A DNA stretch of 64,000 nucleotides. It comes from Elymus sibiricus (lineage: Eukaryota; Streptophyta; Magnoliopsida; Poales; Poaceae). Location: NCBI GenBank assembly GCA_039707655.1, contig CM077671.1, forward strand, positions 245,162,595 through 245,226,594, given 5' to 3'. The stretch's first letter is position 1. Every line of letters starts with the position of its first letter. The notes under the pieces were generated by a model. It was not told the DNA's origin. It worked only from the letters and a program-made list of their open reading frames with translations, and ran no database searches. The translations under genes and the position numbers were made by a program. This document shows positions 49,201-59,091 of this stretch, piece after piece.

Positions 49201-49367
49201 TAAAGCGACGTTTCAATTCCATCCACGATTACATCAAGGAGGACGACATAAATATTTGCAAAGTACACACGGATCTGAATGTTGCAGATCCGATGACTAA
49301 ACCTCTTCCAAGGGCTAAACATGAACAACACCAGAACTGCATGGGTGTTCGATTCATTACAATGTAA
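46233..49367 (+). pseudogene. Element L pol: protease, integrase, RT, RNase H, nearly intact
   Basis: The protease motif is AWVFDTGVVAHIC (46276-46314). The pre-integrase zinc motif WHCRLGHIG is at 46700-46727. The integrase core has HTDVCGPM near 46880-46903, SDRGGEY near 47070-47091 and NGVSERRNRT near 47170-47200. RT has YVDDILLIGN near 48385-48415, and RNase H has YVDASFDTD near 48898-48925, EAEYIAASEAAKEG near 49027-49068 and the end GVRFITM. Only two in-frame stops occur: TGA 46755-46757 and TAG 47748-47750, the latter where relatives have Trp. Everything from 47751 to 49367 is open. Products would act in the virus-like particle (RT, RNase H) and nucleus (integrase). Confidence 0.92.
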
Positions 49368-49406
49368 ATCACATAGTGATGTGAACTAGATTATTGACTC
49401 TAGTGC

Positions 49407-49417
49407 AAGTGGGAGAC
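49407..49417 (+). other. Polypurine tract of element L
   Basis: AAGTGGGAGAC directly before the 3' LTR, identical to that of B. Confidence 0.85.
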
Positions 49418-51242
49418 TATTGGAAATATGCCCTAGAGGCAATAATAAATTAGTTATTATTATATTTCCTTGTTCATGATAATCGTTTATTATCCATGCT
49501 ATAATTGTATTGATTGGAAACTCAAATACATGTGTGGGTACATAGACAACACTGTGTCCCTAGTAAGCCTCTAGTTAACTAGCTCGTTGATCAAAGATGG
49601 TTAAGGTTTCCTAGCCATGGACATGAGATGTCATTTGATAACGGGATCACATCATTAGGAGAATGATGTGATGGACAAGACCCAAACTATAAACATAGCA
49701 TATGATCGTGTCAGTTTATTGCTATTGTTTTCTGCATGTCAAGTATCTGTTCCTATGACCATGAGATCATGCAACTCCCTGACATCGGAGGAGTACCTTG
49801 TGTGTATCAAACGTCGCAACGTAACTGGGTGACTATAAAGATGCTCTACAGGTATCTCCGTGGGTGTCTGTTGGGTTGGCATGGATCAAGACTGGGATTT
49901 GTTACTCCGTGTGACGGAGAGGTATCTCAGGGCCCACTCGGTAATACAACATCACAATGAGCCTTGCAAGCAATGTGACTAAAGTGTTAGCCACGAGATC
50001 TTGTATTACGGAACGAGTAAAGAGACTTGCCAGTAACGAGATTGAACTAGGTATAGAGATACCGACGATCGAATCTCGGGCAAGTAACATACCGAAGAAC
50101 AAAGGGAACATCATACGGGATTAACTGAATCCTTGACATAGAGGTTCAACCGATGAAGATCTTCGTAGAATATGTAGGAACCAATATGGGCATCCAGGTC
50201 CCGCTATTGGTTATTGACCGTAGAGGTGTCTTGGTCATGTGTACATAGTTCTCGAACCCGCAGGGTCTACACACTTAACGTTTGGTGACGATTAGTATAG
50301 TTGAGTTATTTTGTTGGTGACCGAAGGTTGGTCGGAGTCCCGGATAAGATCCCGGACATAACGAGGATCTCCGGAAGAGTCCGGAGGTAAAGATTGATAT
50401 ATGTGATAATAGTGTTTTGATCTCCGGAAGGGTTCCGGAATTCACCGGAAGGGGTTCCGGATGTTTACCGAAGTGTTCGGGTGCAGCAACACTTTATATG
50501 AGCCAAAGGGGTAAAGCCCACGAGGTATTGGAAAGTGCAAAAGGAAGTTTTGCTGCTGCCTTAAGCGGTACTACCGCTGGTAAGGCAGTACTACCGCGTA
50601 AGCGGTACTACCGCTTGTGTGAAGCGGTACTACCGCTCGTGAACGGTACTACCGCTTGTACGCGATACTGCTGGAATCCGAGTTGGACTCTTTCCGTGCG
50701 GGCCAAACCGACCTTGTGCGGGCAAAACCGACCTTGTGGAGGTTTTATCTCCAAGTTTAGACCCCAGGGCTCAACATATAAATAGAGGGGCAAGGCTAAC
50801 ACACGGGATAGATCAAGATTTCCCAAGCCGTGTGCCGGCAACCCTAACCCTCTAGTTCCTCCCGTCATAATCTCCATAGTGCTTGGCGAAGCCCTGCAGA
50901 AATTGTTCCTCACCACTATCACCACGCCGTCGTGCTGCCGGAACTCATCTACTACTTCATCATCACTCGCTGGATCGAGGAGGTGAAGGCGTCATCAAGC
51001 CGTACGTGTGTTGAATGCGGAGGTGCCATCTGTTCGGCGCTAGATCATGTTTGGATCGAGGGACGACTTGCGATTTGGATCGCGAAGACGTTCGACTACA
51101 TCAACCGCGTTTCTTAACGCTTCCGCTTAGCGATCTACAAGGGTATGTAGATTCACTCTCCCTCTCGTAGATGCTCATCACCATGGATAGATCTTGTGTG
51201 TGCGTAGGAAAATTTTTGTTTCCCATGCGACGTTTCCCAACA
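49418..51242 (+). repeat. Element L 3' LTR (1825 bp)
   Basis: Same length as the 5' LTR and about 99.1 % identical. Its second base is A instead of G, so the terminal TG is lost, and this must have happened after insertion. The palindrome array (50562-50658) and TATA box (50777-50784) are kept. Confidence 0.93.
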
Positions 51243-51736
51243 GTTACTTCTAGTAGTTCTATTGATTCCACTAATGATGATTCTCTTAGCCAAGTTACAC
51301 TTGAGCAAAAAATGATTTATTGAAAGGAATTATAGAGAAAGGTATCTACAAGAGTCTTGCCGGGTGTAAGCAATTTGAGGAAATTGTATGCAAGCACGGA
51401 GGATACCGGAAGAACCATGGCATTGGCTACTTCAACGCTAATAATGGAGTTGAATGGGTAGAAGGTCAATACCCCAAGCCCAAGTTTGTTCCTCAAAGGG
51501 AGAAGTATGAACATACTCTTCCCAAGGGAACAAACACTCAAGATGACCTTCCACCACAAGACTACAAGCCCAAGGGCAAGGACAAGCTTAAAGAGGACAT
51601 TGACTCATATGAAGATGAATCCCAAGCTTTGGTGGAGTGGGTTCCCAAGGCTACTTCAAGCTCAACTTTTACAAATGCCACTTCAACACCAAGGATCCCC
51701 ATCAAATTGATGTGGGTCCCCAAGAAGAAAAACTAG
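51243..51736 (+). pseudogene. Element K gag, C-terminal part after element L
   Basis: The frame continues from 42299 with Ser/Asp-rich text, has a frameshift near 51310 in an A-rich run, and then reads GIIEKGIYKSLAGCKQFEE near 51320-51380, NGVEWVEGQYPK and ends RIPIKLMWVPKKKN with a stop at 51734-51736. I recall this end as the usual end of the gag-like ORF in this group. No protease or other pol domain follows. Confidence 0.8.
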
Positions 51737-52605
51737 AGAAGTTCTTGAGGGGTGACTCCGCCAATGAAATTCACTCACATTCATTATTGGCAAGAACTAG
51801 TTGCAATCAACGTCAACATCATGCAATAGTTCAAGGAGTCACACATTCCCTCAAAGGTAAGCAAGGGACAAGGTAATCAAAAAATCCATGGACATCATCA
51901 TGTATGCTTTGCACTCCATGTCCATAGATATCCTTGTATTTGTCTCTTGTGTGTTGGGACTAACCCATGTAGGTGAGAAGAGTAAGGAAACAACAAGGAT
52001 GCTCCCAACTCTTGGTGATCCTCATCAACCTTGAGCATCCACCACTACATCACCCACATGAAGTCGTCCACGACAAACCCAAGGTTAGTTTATCCCTCCT
52101 ATGGGGGGATGTCACATCAAGGGGGAGCTTTACTCTAAGACTTGAGTTAAAGCATCTCTTAGAATGTGACAACATTAAATGCTTTATGTAAAAGTGGGAA
52201 CCCCACTTGTGCTTAAACGATGAGTATGACCTATGATCAAGTATTCTTACTTGGCTCCTAAGTCAATATACTCATATATAGATGACTCCGTCATTGCCAA
52301 AATGCTTGATAGATGCTAGTATGTATGTGCATGTTTGCCATGATTTCATTTGACATCTTATTGTGTGAGCATGTTGGTCTGCATTTCTTTATTCATTCGA
52401 GGACATCCAATTGTTGCTATTTGGCTTTTGATCTTTCTTTTGCCAATTGGATGGACAAGAATGCCTAGGACCACTCTCTAGCTATCTATGCTTTCTCATC
52501 TCATGTTCCATTCTTGCTGCATCACAAAATTTGAACAAGGACTTTTCGATCTCTCTGTGTGAGGAGCACTCGGAGTTCTCTATCGACAAAGGACTGACCA
52601 TTAAA
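51737..52605 (+). other. Element K region after gag, non-coding
   Basis: About 0.87 kb without a supported ORF or any trace of protease, integrase or RT in any frame that I could see. Confidence 0.6.
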
Positions 52606-53330
52606 ACCTCCCAAGTGCATCTCGGTGGAACCAATACCAAAATCTCGGTCTCACCGAATGCCTAGGGTTGATCTGGTTTTCAATCTCGGTAACACCAATT
52701 CCTTATTCTCGGTTACACCGAGTTTCCCTGTCAACTGACAGTTGAGAAACTCGGTGGCACCGACAATTTCGAACCGGTGTCACCGAAAGCAAAGGGTGTA
52801 TTACCTGGCGGACCCGACTTTTGAAATTCAGCCGCAAAAGTCTGTTTCCTCCGACCCTAAGGTGCCTCTCCGGACCCCTTGGTCGTCGCCTTTGCCTTCC
52901 TGTGCACCTCCACCGTTGGGAATCGCCGCCGCCGACGGAATCTTCACCGCCGTCGCCGCCTTAGCGGATCCTTCACCGAGTTAGGGTATGGATCCGGCCC
53001 TCTTTGCGCTCCCCTTCCGATTCATGCGCATTAGAGTAACCTTTATGGATAATCCACTGATTGCAATCCTCCCAATCCTCCAGAAATCTCATTAGCTTAG
53101 CGAATGAAAGATTTTTAGGTCTAGCCGTCCGCAAAACCGAATCTCGGTGATACCGAGTCAGAAAAATCGGCTCTACCGATTTTGTTTTGGACTACCGAGG
53201 AGAGTCTCGGTGAAACCGAGTGGCAATTTTCGGTACAACCGAAATTGCTGCCAAGTTTCTGTAAAGAGTTCTGTGCGTCTCGGTGGTACCGAAACTTTTG
53301 ACTCGGTGACACCGAAATCCCTTTTTGCTG
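52606..53330 (+). repeat. Second, internal array of CGGTNNNACCG modules in element K
   Basis: Nine exact modules were counted, in two clusters (about 52640-52790 and 53140-53315), with spacers CTC, TAC, GGC, GTC, GAT, GAA, ACA, GGT and GAC. Most have TCGGT before and ACCGA after. Between the clusters lies a GC-rich leader-like stretch (52860-52985) that ends at a candidate splice donor GTATGG (52986). The acceptor TTTCACAG ends at 53427, just before the ATG of ORF2. Confidence 0.8.
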
Positions 53331-53435
53331 AAAGCTATATCTAAGAATTTCTTTGTTCAAACCTTTGAAAAATCTCTGCATTTTGTGATAACTCAACCCT
53401 TCCACTCTTCTATACTCTATTTCACAGGGTCAGAT

Positions 53436-55537
53436 ATGTCAGGTTCAGATGATAGCCAGAATGATTTCAGAGAGCAAAATGTTGACATGAGCTCAGGCAC
53501 TAGTCCTGAAGGGAGCTATGATGATGTTCCTAGCTCACCTGATCTGCCCAAGGCTGCAACTAGGGCAAGAAGGAAGCTCAACTCAGATGTGGAAGATGAA
53601 GATTTTATTTCTGAGGAGTTGTCCAAGAAAGATGATGCTGCCAAGAACAATGTTGCTGCTTCTTCATCCAAGAAGAAGAAGGCAATAAGGAAAGAGTATG
53701 CTAGCTCAGGGACAGTGAGAGCACCAGAGGGTGCTAGGGCAACAATGACTCTTCACCTTGAGTCACCCTGAAAGAAGTCTATGCCTAAGAAGGCAGGAGA
53801 GAAGAAGAAGAGAGTAAGGACAAGATTTGTTAAAGCTAAAGTTCTTCCTTCTACTCCAGAGTATCTAGATGAGGAAGAAGAGGAGGAAGAGCCAGCTGCA
53901 AAGGCCCCTCCTAAGAAGAAGAAGAAGCTCATGGCCGATGCTATGCCTAAGGATACCTCATCAAAAGGCACCAAGACTGCATCCAAGAAGGCTGCTGGTG
54001 TTCCTAAACCCAAGAGGTTCTCCAGAGACATCCAAGCTTCTTCCAAGAACAAGACTTCTACTTTTAGGGAAGCTGAGATGATGCTATGTCAGCTTTGAAG
54101 AAGCTAAGACCACACCTTCCAGAGCACAATGCCAGCCACTTGCTTGCCGAGGATATGAAGAAAAGGAAGGACTCATGTTTGAGAGAGTGGAGAGCTGTTG
54201 ATCCATATTCACAGAGGAGGAAGACTGCTGTGGACTATAGGTTCTATACAAAAGAACAACAAGACTTCTATGAAACAATTTTACTTGACAAGAGCCCTGC
54301 TGTGAGTGATATGAGGTTTGTGGACTGGAAGTACATCAAGGACAATGAGGATTACTTCCCAAGTGTGCTAGACAACCTTCAATGCATTGGACTTGATGAG
54401 TTTGTTGGTAAGGAGGTCACTGCTTGGAACGATGAAATGATCATGCAATTCTACTCCACTGCTCATTTCTATGGAGATGGTAGAATTGCATGGATGACTG
54501 AAGGTGCTAGATATGAATCCATAGTTGAGGAGTGGGCTGCCATCTTAGGAGTCCCAGAAGTGGAAGATGGTGACATTAATGTGTACAATGAGCCCAAGGC
54601 AAGCCACAATGCCATGAAGAACATGTACAATGAGATCCCTGCTGCACATCTGAAGTCTCACAAGCTAGGATCCATTTACTTCCTCCAGGCTGGTCTACGC
54701 ACTATCAACACTATATTGAGGCATACCTTGATGCCTAAGTCTGGAGAAGAGAAGATGATAAGAGGATATTGCATCAACATGCTGCTCCATCTAGATCAAC
54801 ATACGAGATTCCGAGTGATGGATCTGATAGTGGAGACTGTGAAGAGGGTTGCTGCTGATCAGAACCGTTCATGTTGCTATGCACCCTATATCCAGATGCT
54901 TATCAACTCTAAGTTGGAGAAGCACATTTTTGCACTTGACCGACCACATTTGCCACTATTGCCAGAGCTAGAAGACAACGTTGTGGTGATGGACCCAGAT
55001 CATCCCACTTCAGCTACAGCACAGGCACATGCAGAGGCTGCCAGAGACTCCAGTTCTCAGGTGGCAAAGTCTAGGAGTGAGCAGATGAATCTCCTACTTA
55101 GCTCTGTGCTCAGCATGCAGAAGGACATCAGCGAGATATTGAAGAACCAGGCGAGCCTCTCGAGGATTGTTGACAACAAATTTCATATTCTCAACAACAA
55201 AGTGGATGAGCTCACAGTGACTATGACTGAGCTCAAGAAGGAAGTTGACGCAGTGCCTAGCCCTCACTCTATAGATGATGATGATGATGAGGATCGTGCA
55301 CCTCTCAGGCCAAGCACTCAGTTCACTACTCAGGCTAGATCAGCTACAGTGCCATCTCCAGAGTTGCGACCTTCTTCATCGGCACCTGCTACAGCTTCTT
55401 CAGCTCCATCAGCTCCTCCAGTTCCTCCAGTTGCTACACCGACTCCGTCCATGACGTCTGCAGACATCTTCGCTGAAGCCGTTCTCTCGACTCCTTCATC
55501 GGCTACTGGAGAAGATCAGCCCCAGAAGAACGATTAG
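53436..55537 (+). pseudogene. Element K ORF2: protein of unknown function in the place of pol
   Basis: The start is ATG 53436 (MSGSDDSQNDFREQ), 9 bases behind a splice acceptor. The first 210 codons are low-complexity, acidic then Lys-rich (SSSKKKKAIRKEY, EEEEEEEPAAKAPPKKKKK), suggesting a nuclear or nucleic-acid-binding tail. From about 54090 a globular helical domain follows: YTKEQQDFYETILLDKSP, FVDWKYIKDNEDYFPSVL, MIMQFYSTAHFYGDGRIAW, VEEWAAILGVPE and HKLGSIYFLQAGLRTINT. It resembles the general layout of the 'putative plant transposon protein' family; I cannot confirm homology. A coiled coil (about 55080-55250) and a Pro/Ser/Ala-rich tail end it at 55537. TGA at 53769-53771 and a frameshift near 54078 break it. 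No catalytic motif was found. Confidence 0.7.
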
Positions 55538-56006
55538 TTATATACCTTTGAACTTTTTGGTAACTTGTTGCCAAAGGGGGAGAAGATGTATATAGATCTT
55601 TAGGCTTCGAGAGAGAGAGCGTTGCTTTTTATCGCTTTTCAAAAACATTGATATCTTTTGGTTGATTTGCTTTTGTTAAACTTTGTTGGTGTTTGATCAT
55701 ACACTTGATGTGTATTGCTACTACTTCCTATCCTTGTGATGCTTATGAGATGATCATTCACCTTTCCTTGATTGTGTTGTACTATGATATTCATTCTTAT
55801 TATTCTCCCACACCACCAAGTTGTATGTGACATGAAAGAGTGCCCCATGTACCTAATCGATTGTGCATTTGCATTCAAACGCAAATTCAAAGTAATGCAC
55901 AAATTAGGGGGAGTTCTTGCTTATCACATACTTCTCAAAGCGACGATTATATTCATTGATTATATCATATGTCGAAGCTTTGATCTATATGTTGTCATCA
56001 ATTACC
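55538..56006 (+). other. Element K 3' untranslated region
   Basis: About 0.47 kb without coding sequence; it contains CCAAAGGGGGAGAAG at 55572-55586, an internal purine tract similar to the one next to the 3' LTR. Confidence 0.6.
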
Positions 56007-56020
56007 AAAAAGGGGGAGAT
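56007..56020 (+). other. Polypurine tract of element K
   Basis: AAAAAGGGGGAGAT stands directly before the 3' LTR. Confidence 0.85.
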
Positions 56021-57673
56021 TGGAAGCACATTTGCTCCCTTGGTGGTTTTGGTAATTAATAACAACATATATATCATTGAACTAATGTTTCCACTAAGTA
56101 TATTTCAGGAAAAGTTCAATGATAGGTTGGCAAAAGGATTGTGGAGAAACCCCAAGATGCAAGGAAATGGATTGGCAAAGCTTCAAGCAAGAGGACTCTA
56201 CATTTTACTTTGTGAGAAATCACTTTAAGTCCATAGGAAAGCCAATACTATTAAAAGGGGGCAAGGTATTGTTGGTGAACAAGATGCTCCACGCGCACAA
56301 GTGATAGTCACCAAAAACACCCACAAGCTCTTCCACAAATACTCTGTCTAGAACCCTACCACAAAAATCGGTAAGACCAACAATTCCTATTCGGTCTCAT
56401 CGAGATTCAAACCCTAGACAGATCCTTAGCCAAACTCATCTCGGTACTACCAACTTTCCACTTCGGTGCCACCAAGTTCAGTTGCCAACTTTCTGGTTAG
56501 CCATTTTCAAGCATCGGTACCACCAAGTTTTGCCAATCGGTCTCACCGAGATTTGGACCAACTTCCTGGTTAGCTATTCTCAGGAATCGGTACCACCTAG
56601 TTTTGTGAATCGGTCTCAACGAGTCTTTGGACCAACTCTCTGGTTAGCCGTTGTCAAGAATTGGTACCACCGAGATTTGAGAATCAGTCTCACCGAGTTG
56701 TGTAATCTGACCGTTGGTCATCAAATTGGTACCACCAAGATTTATGTATCGGTCTCACCGAGATTCAAAAGTTACTGCCTTTTGGTCACTTCGGTACCAC
56801 CGAGTTTTATACTTCGGTGTCACCGAGTTGGTCACTTTAGGTGTAACGGTTGGATTTTTGGGGATGCCTATATATACCCCTTCACCACCACCCACTCGAA
56901 AGAGAAGCACTCAGAACTATTCCATACTTGCCCCATCCAATTTTCTGAGAGAGAGCCACCTACTCATGTGTTGAGATCAAGCTATTCCATTCCTACCATA
57001 TGAATCTTGATGTCTAGCCTCCCCAAGTTGCTTTCCACCAAATCAATCTCTTCCACCATAGCCAAATCTGTGAGAGAGTGATTGTGTGTTGAGGAGTCTA
57101 TCATCTTGAAGCACAAGAGCAAGGAGTTCATCGACATTACCGAGCCTATTACCTTTTGGAGGGTGGTGCCTCCTAGATTGGTTAGGTGTCGCTTGGGAGC
57201 CTCCTACTTCGTGTTGTGGAGTTGAACCAAGAAGTTTGTACGGGCAAGGAGATCACCTACTTCGTGAAGATCTACCCATAGTGAGGCTAGTCCTTCGTGG
57301 ACGGAAGCCGTTATGGAATAGTCAAGGTTGCTACTTCATGGACCCTTATGGGTGGAGCCCTCCGTGGACTCTCGCGACCGTTACCCTCCGTGGGTTGAAG
57401 ACTCCATAAACATGGACGTACGATAGCACCACCTATCGGAACCACGGGAAAAATCTTCGTGTCTTCAAATTGCGTTTGATCTTCCTTCCTACCCTCTACT
57501 ACATATGCTTGTTGTTACTTTCCGCTGCTATACTCTTAGACATGCATGTGGAGGGTCTACTTGACTTGCTATCATTGCTAAAATCTGCCAACACTTAAAA
57601 TTTGGAAAAGGTAGAATTTTTATTTGGTCAAGTAGTCTAATCACCCCCCTTTAGACATACTTTCGATCCTACA
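56021..57673 (+). repeat. Element K 3' LTR (1653 bp)
   Basis: The LTR starts TGGAAGCACATTTGCTCCC and ends TTTCGATCCTACA. The CGGTNNNACCG array spans about 56390-56835 with four exact modules; the TATA box is at 56869-56876. Confidence 0.9.
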
Positions 57674-57850
57674 ATCCGGCACTTGGGGGCCACACTGGCT
57701 GAAGTTTTATAAAGTATAAAGACAATTGCAAGTCCCAGGCTGCTGCAGGCAAGACAGCCCGGCACTTGGGGGCTACACAACCAAATATATTATTGAGAAG
57801 CACCAAGTCATCATAGATAAACTTGGAGCTTGGGGGCTACAGGTAATATG

Positions 57851-58466
57851 GAGATAAAAAATAGCAGAACATTTTCAAGCTATCAAATTTTGAGTGAGAT
57901 AGGTCTCATATCTTGGTGGAGCTGAAGCATTGAAAGCCGGCTCAACATTACATGGATTTCTTTATTCCCAATAATTTTGTCAAGTCAACTGGATTCCGCT
58001 TGTTTTGACCTGGCAGCACCAACAATCACGACCTGGCATCATCAATGATTATGACCCGGCGGAGTTTATATAAGCAACCCGGCTTCGCAAGTTGGCAAGT
58101 CCTACATCCATAAATCAGCAATAGTTTTATCATAAGTTGACGTCCACTACATCTGACGACCTGGCAAGATCCCCGCGTCCCATGAAGTGGTTCAACAACA
58201 GACGAATTTCTTATTCCCAAGGTTTTCATCAAGCCAAAGTATTGGAGGCTGACTCAACGGCATATGGATGTTTTATTCCCAATATTTTATTGCAAAGGAC
58301 ACATACCTGCAAGATGATTGTAAAGACGGCTCGTTAATATGAATAAGAAACCCGGATTTTCAAGGAGCCACTTCATTAAATTAAGCCGACCAGTGGAGCA
58401 AGCTGGTCCCTTAACATATTTGTTATTCTTATTTCAGGAGCTTATCATGAATAAATTCAAGCTAAC
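57851..58466 (+). other. Element J interior between the tandem repeats and the polypurine tract
   Basis: No coding sequence is recognised. Two stretches around 57930-57975 and 58200-58275 share TTATTCCCAATA-like words. Confidence 0.5.
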
Positions 58467-58477
58467 CTGGGGGCTAA
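58467..58477 (+). other. Polypurine tract of element J
   Basis: CTGGGGGCTAA stands directly before the 3' LTR. It shares GGGGGCTA with the tandem repeats upstream. Confidence 0.8.
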
Positions 58478-59091
58478 TGTCGGGGATGTTACCCCGCGGT
58501 ATAACCCGGCCTCAAGTATGACCCGGCCGGGACTTAGCGACTCACTGGTGACCCGGCTGAGCTTGGCGGCTCATTGGTGACCCGACAGGCGGGTCAGACG
58601 AACGACAAGACCCAACGTCCCAGAGGGCGGCTCATGGGAGGGCCGACTCATATTATGGTGGGCCGACTCACAGAGAAGTCCCAAGGAAAGGAAAGACTCC
58701 CTCATAAAGGAAACAAGACCCGGATTAGGATTCAAGAGAGACTAGTCCTAATCCTACTCCCAGAAGGACTCTACATGTAAACCTACCCCTTCCACTTATA
58801 TAAGGAGGGGTAAGGCACCCCTAGAGGGACAAGTTCAAGTCATTAGAGATAGACAGATTAGAGGTCCTCGAGACTAGAGGTAGCGATTCCGCACCCTTGT
58901 AATCGAGATCATCATCATCATCAATATAGACACAAAGCAGGACGTAGGCTTTTACCTCCATCGGAGGGGCCGAACCTGGGTAACTCGCGTCTCTCGATTC
59001 CGACCAACCCCTCTCAAGCCACCACCAAGTTGCGTTGGCCTCACACCTAAGTTCTCTCACAAGGACATCTTGCCGTGACAAAACCACGACA
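58478..59091 (+). repeat. Element J 3' LTR (614 bp)
   Basis: The LTR starts TGTCGGGGAT and ends CCACGACA; TATA box TATATAAG at 58797-58804. It is followed by the TSD copy GTTGG. Confidence 0.9.

Larger units (their letters stand above)
42300..51242 (+). mobile_element. Element L: Angela/BARE-like Copia retrotransposon, 8.9 kb, youngest insertion
   Basis: LTRs at 42300-44124 and 49418-51242 are both 1825 bp and differ at about 16 positions by eye (0.9 %). The primer site, gag, the whole pol order (protease, integrase, RT, RNase H) and the polypurine tract are present. Flanks are GTTGT and GTTAC, an imperfect TSD. It inserted into gag of element K. Two nonsense codons and a frameshift disable the polyprotein. 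Confidence 0.93.
38891..57673 (+). mobile_element. Element K: LTR retrotransposon with Copia-type gag and a second ORF instead of pol, interrupted by L
   Basis: LTRs at 38891-40544 and 56021-57673 (1654 and 1653 bp) differ at about 44 positions by eye (2.7 %). Flanks are TCCCG and ATCCG; homologous repeat units of J suggest the original site read TCCCG, so the TSD has probably decayed. Without L the element is about 9.8 kb. It has an initiator-Met primer site, a Copia-type gag with zinc knuckle, and, in place of protease-integrase-RT, about 1.7 kb of non-coding DNA and a 700-codon ORF of another kind. A polypurine tract precedes the 3' LTR. Confidence 0.85.
38480..57850 (+). repeat. Tandem polypurine-tract-like repeat of element J, split by element K
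   Basis: The units occupy 38480-38890 and 57674-57850. The core is CCCGGCACTTGGGGGCTACA, preceded by a word like AAGTCGCTGCAGGCA. Cores lie near 38518, 38608, 38680, 38760, then after K near 57676, 57760 and 57825. Everything between belongs to K. Confidence 0.75.
33581..59091 (+). mobile_element. Element J: non-autonomous relative of G (Fatima-like LTRs) with captured sequence, interrupted by K
   Basis: LTRs at 33581-34195 and 58478-59091 are flanked by GTTGG at 33576-33580 and 59092-59096, a perfect TSD. Without K the element is about 6.7 kb. It has a primer site and polypurine tract, but no gag or pol that I recognise. The 5' two thirds of the interior hold sequence foreign to the family, including a probable host gene fragment; the 3' part is homologous to the region downstream of integrase in G. 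The LTRs differ at about 19 positions plus one indel by eye (about 3.2 %). Confidence 0.88.

Noticed and set aside
42300..51242. Element L as a recombinant without TSD
   Set aside because: Flanks GTTGT and GTTAC differ, but the reading frame of K gag joins sensibly across the insertion and both LTRs are the same length and 99 % alike. A simple insertion with a slightly decayed TSD is the better reading.
38891..57673. K as two separate elements because gag and ORF2 look unrelated
   Set aside because: One LTR pair with primer site and polypurine tract encloses both, and the CGGTNNNACCG modules occur in LTRs and in front of ORF2.
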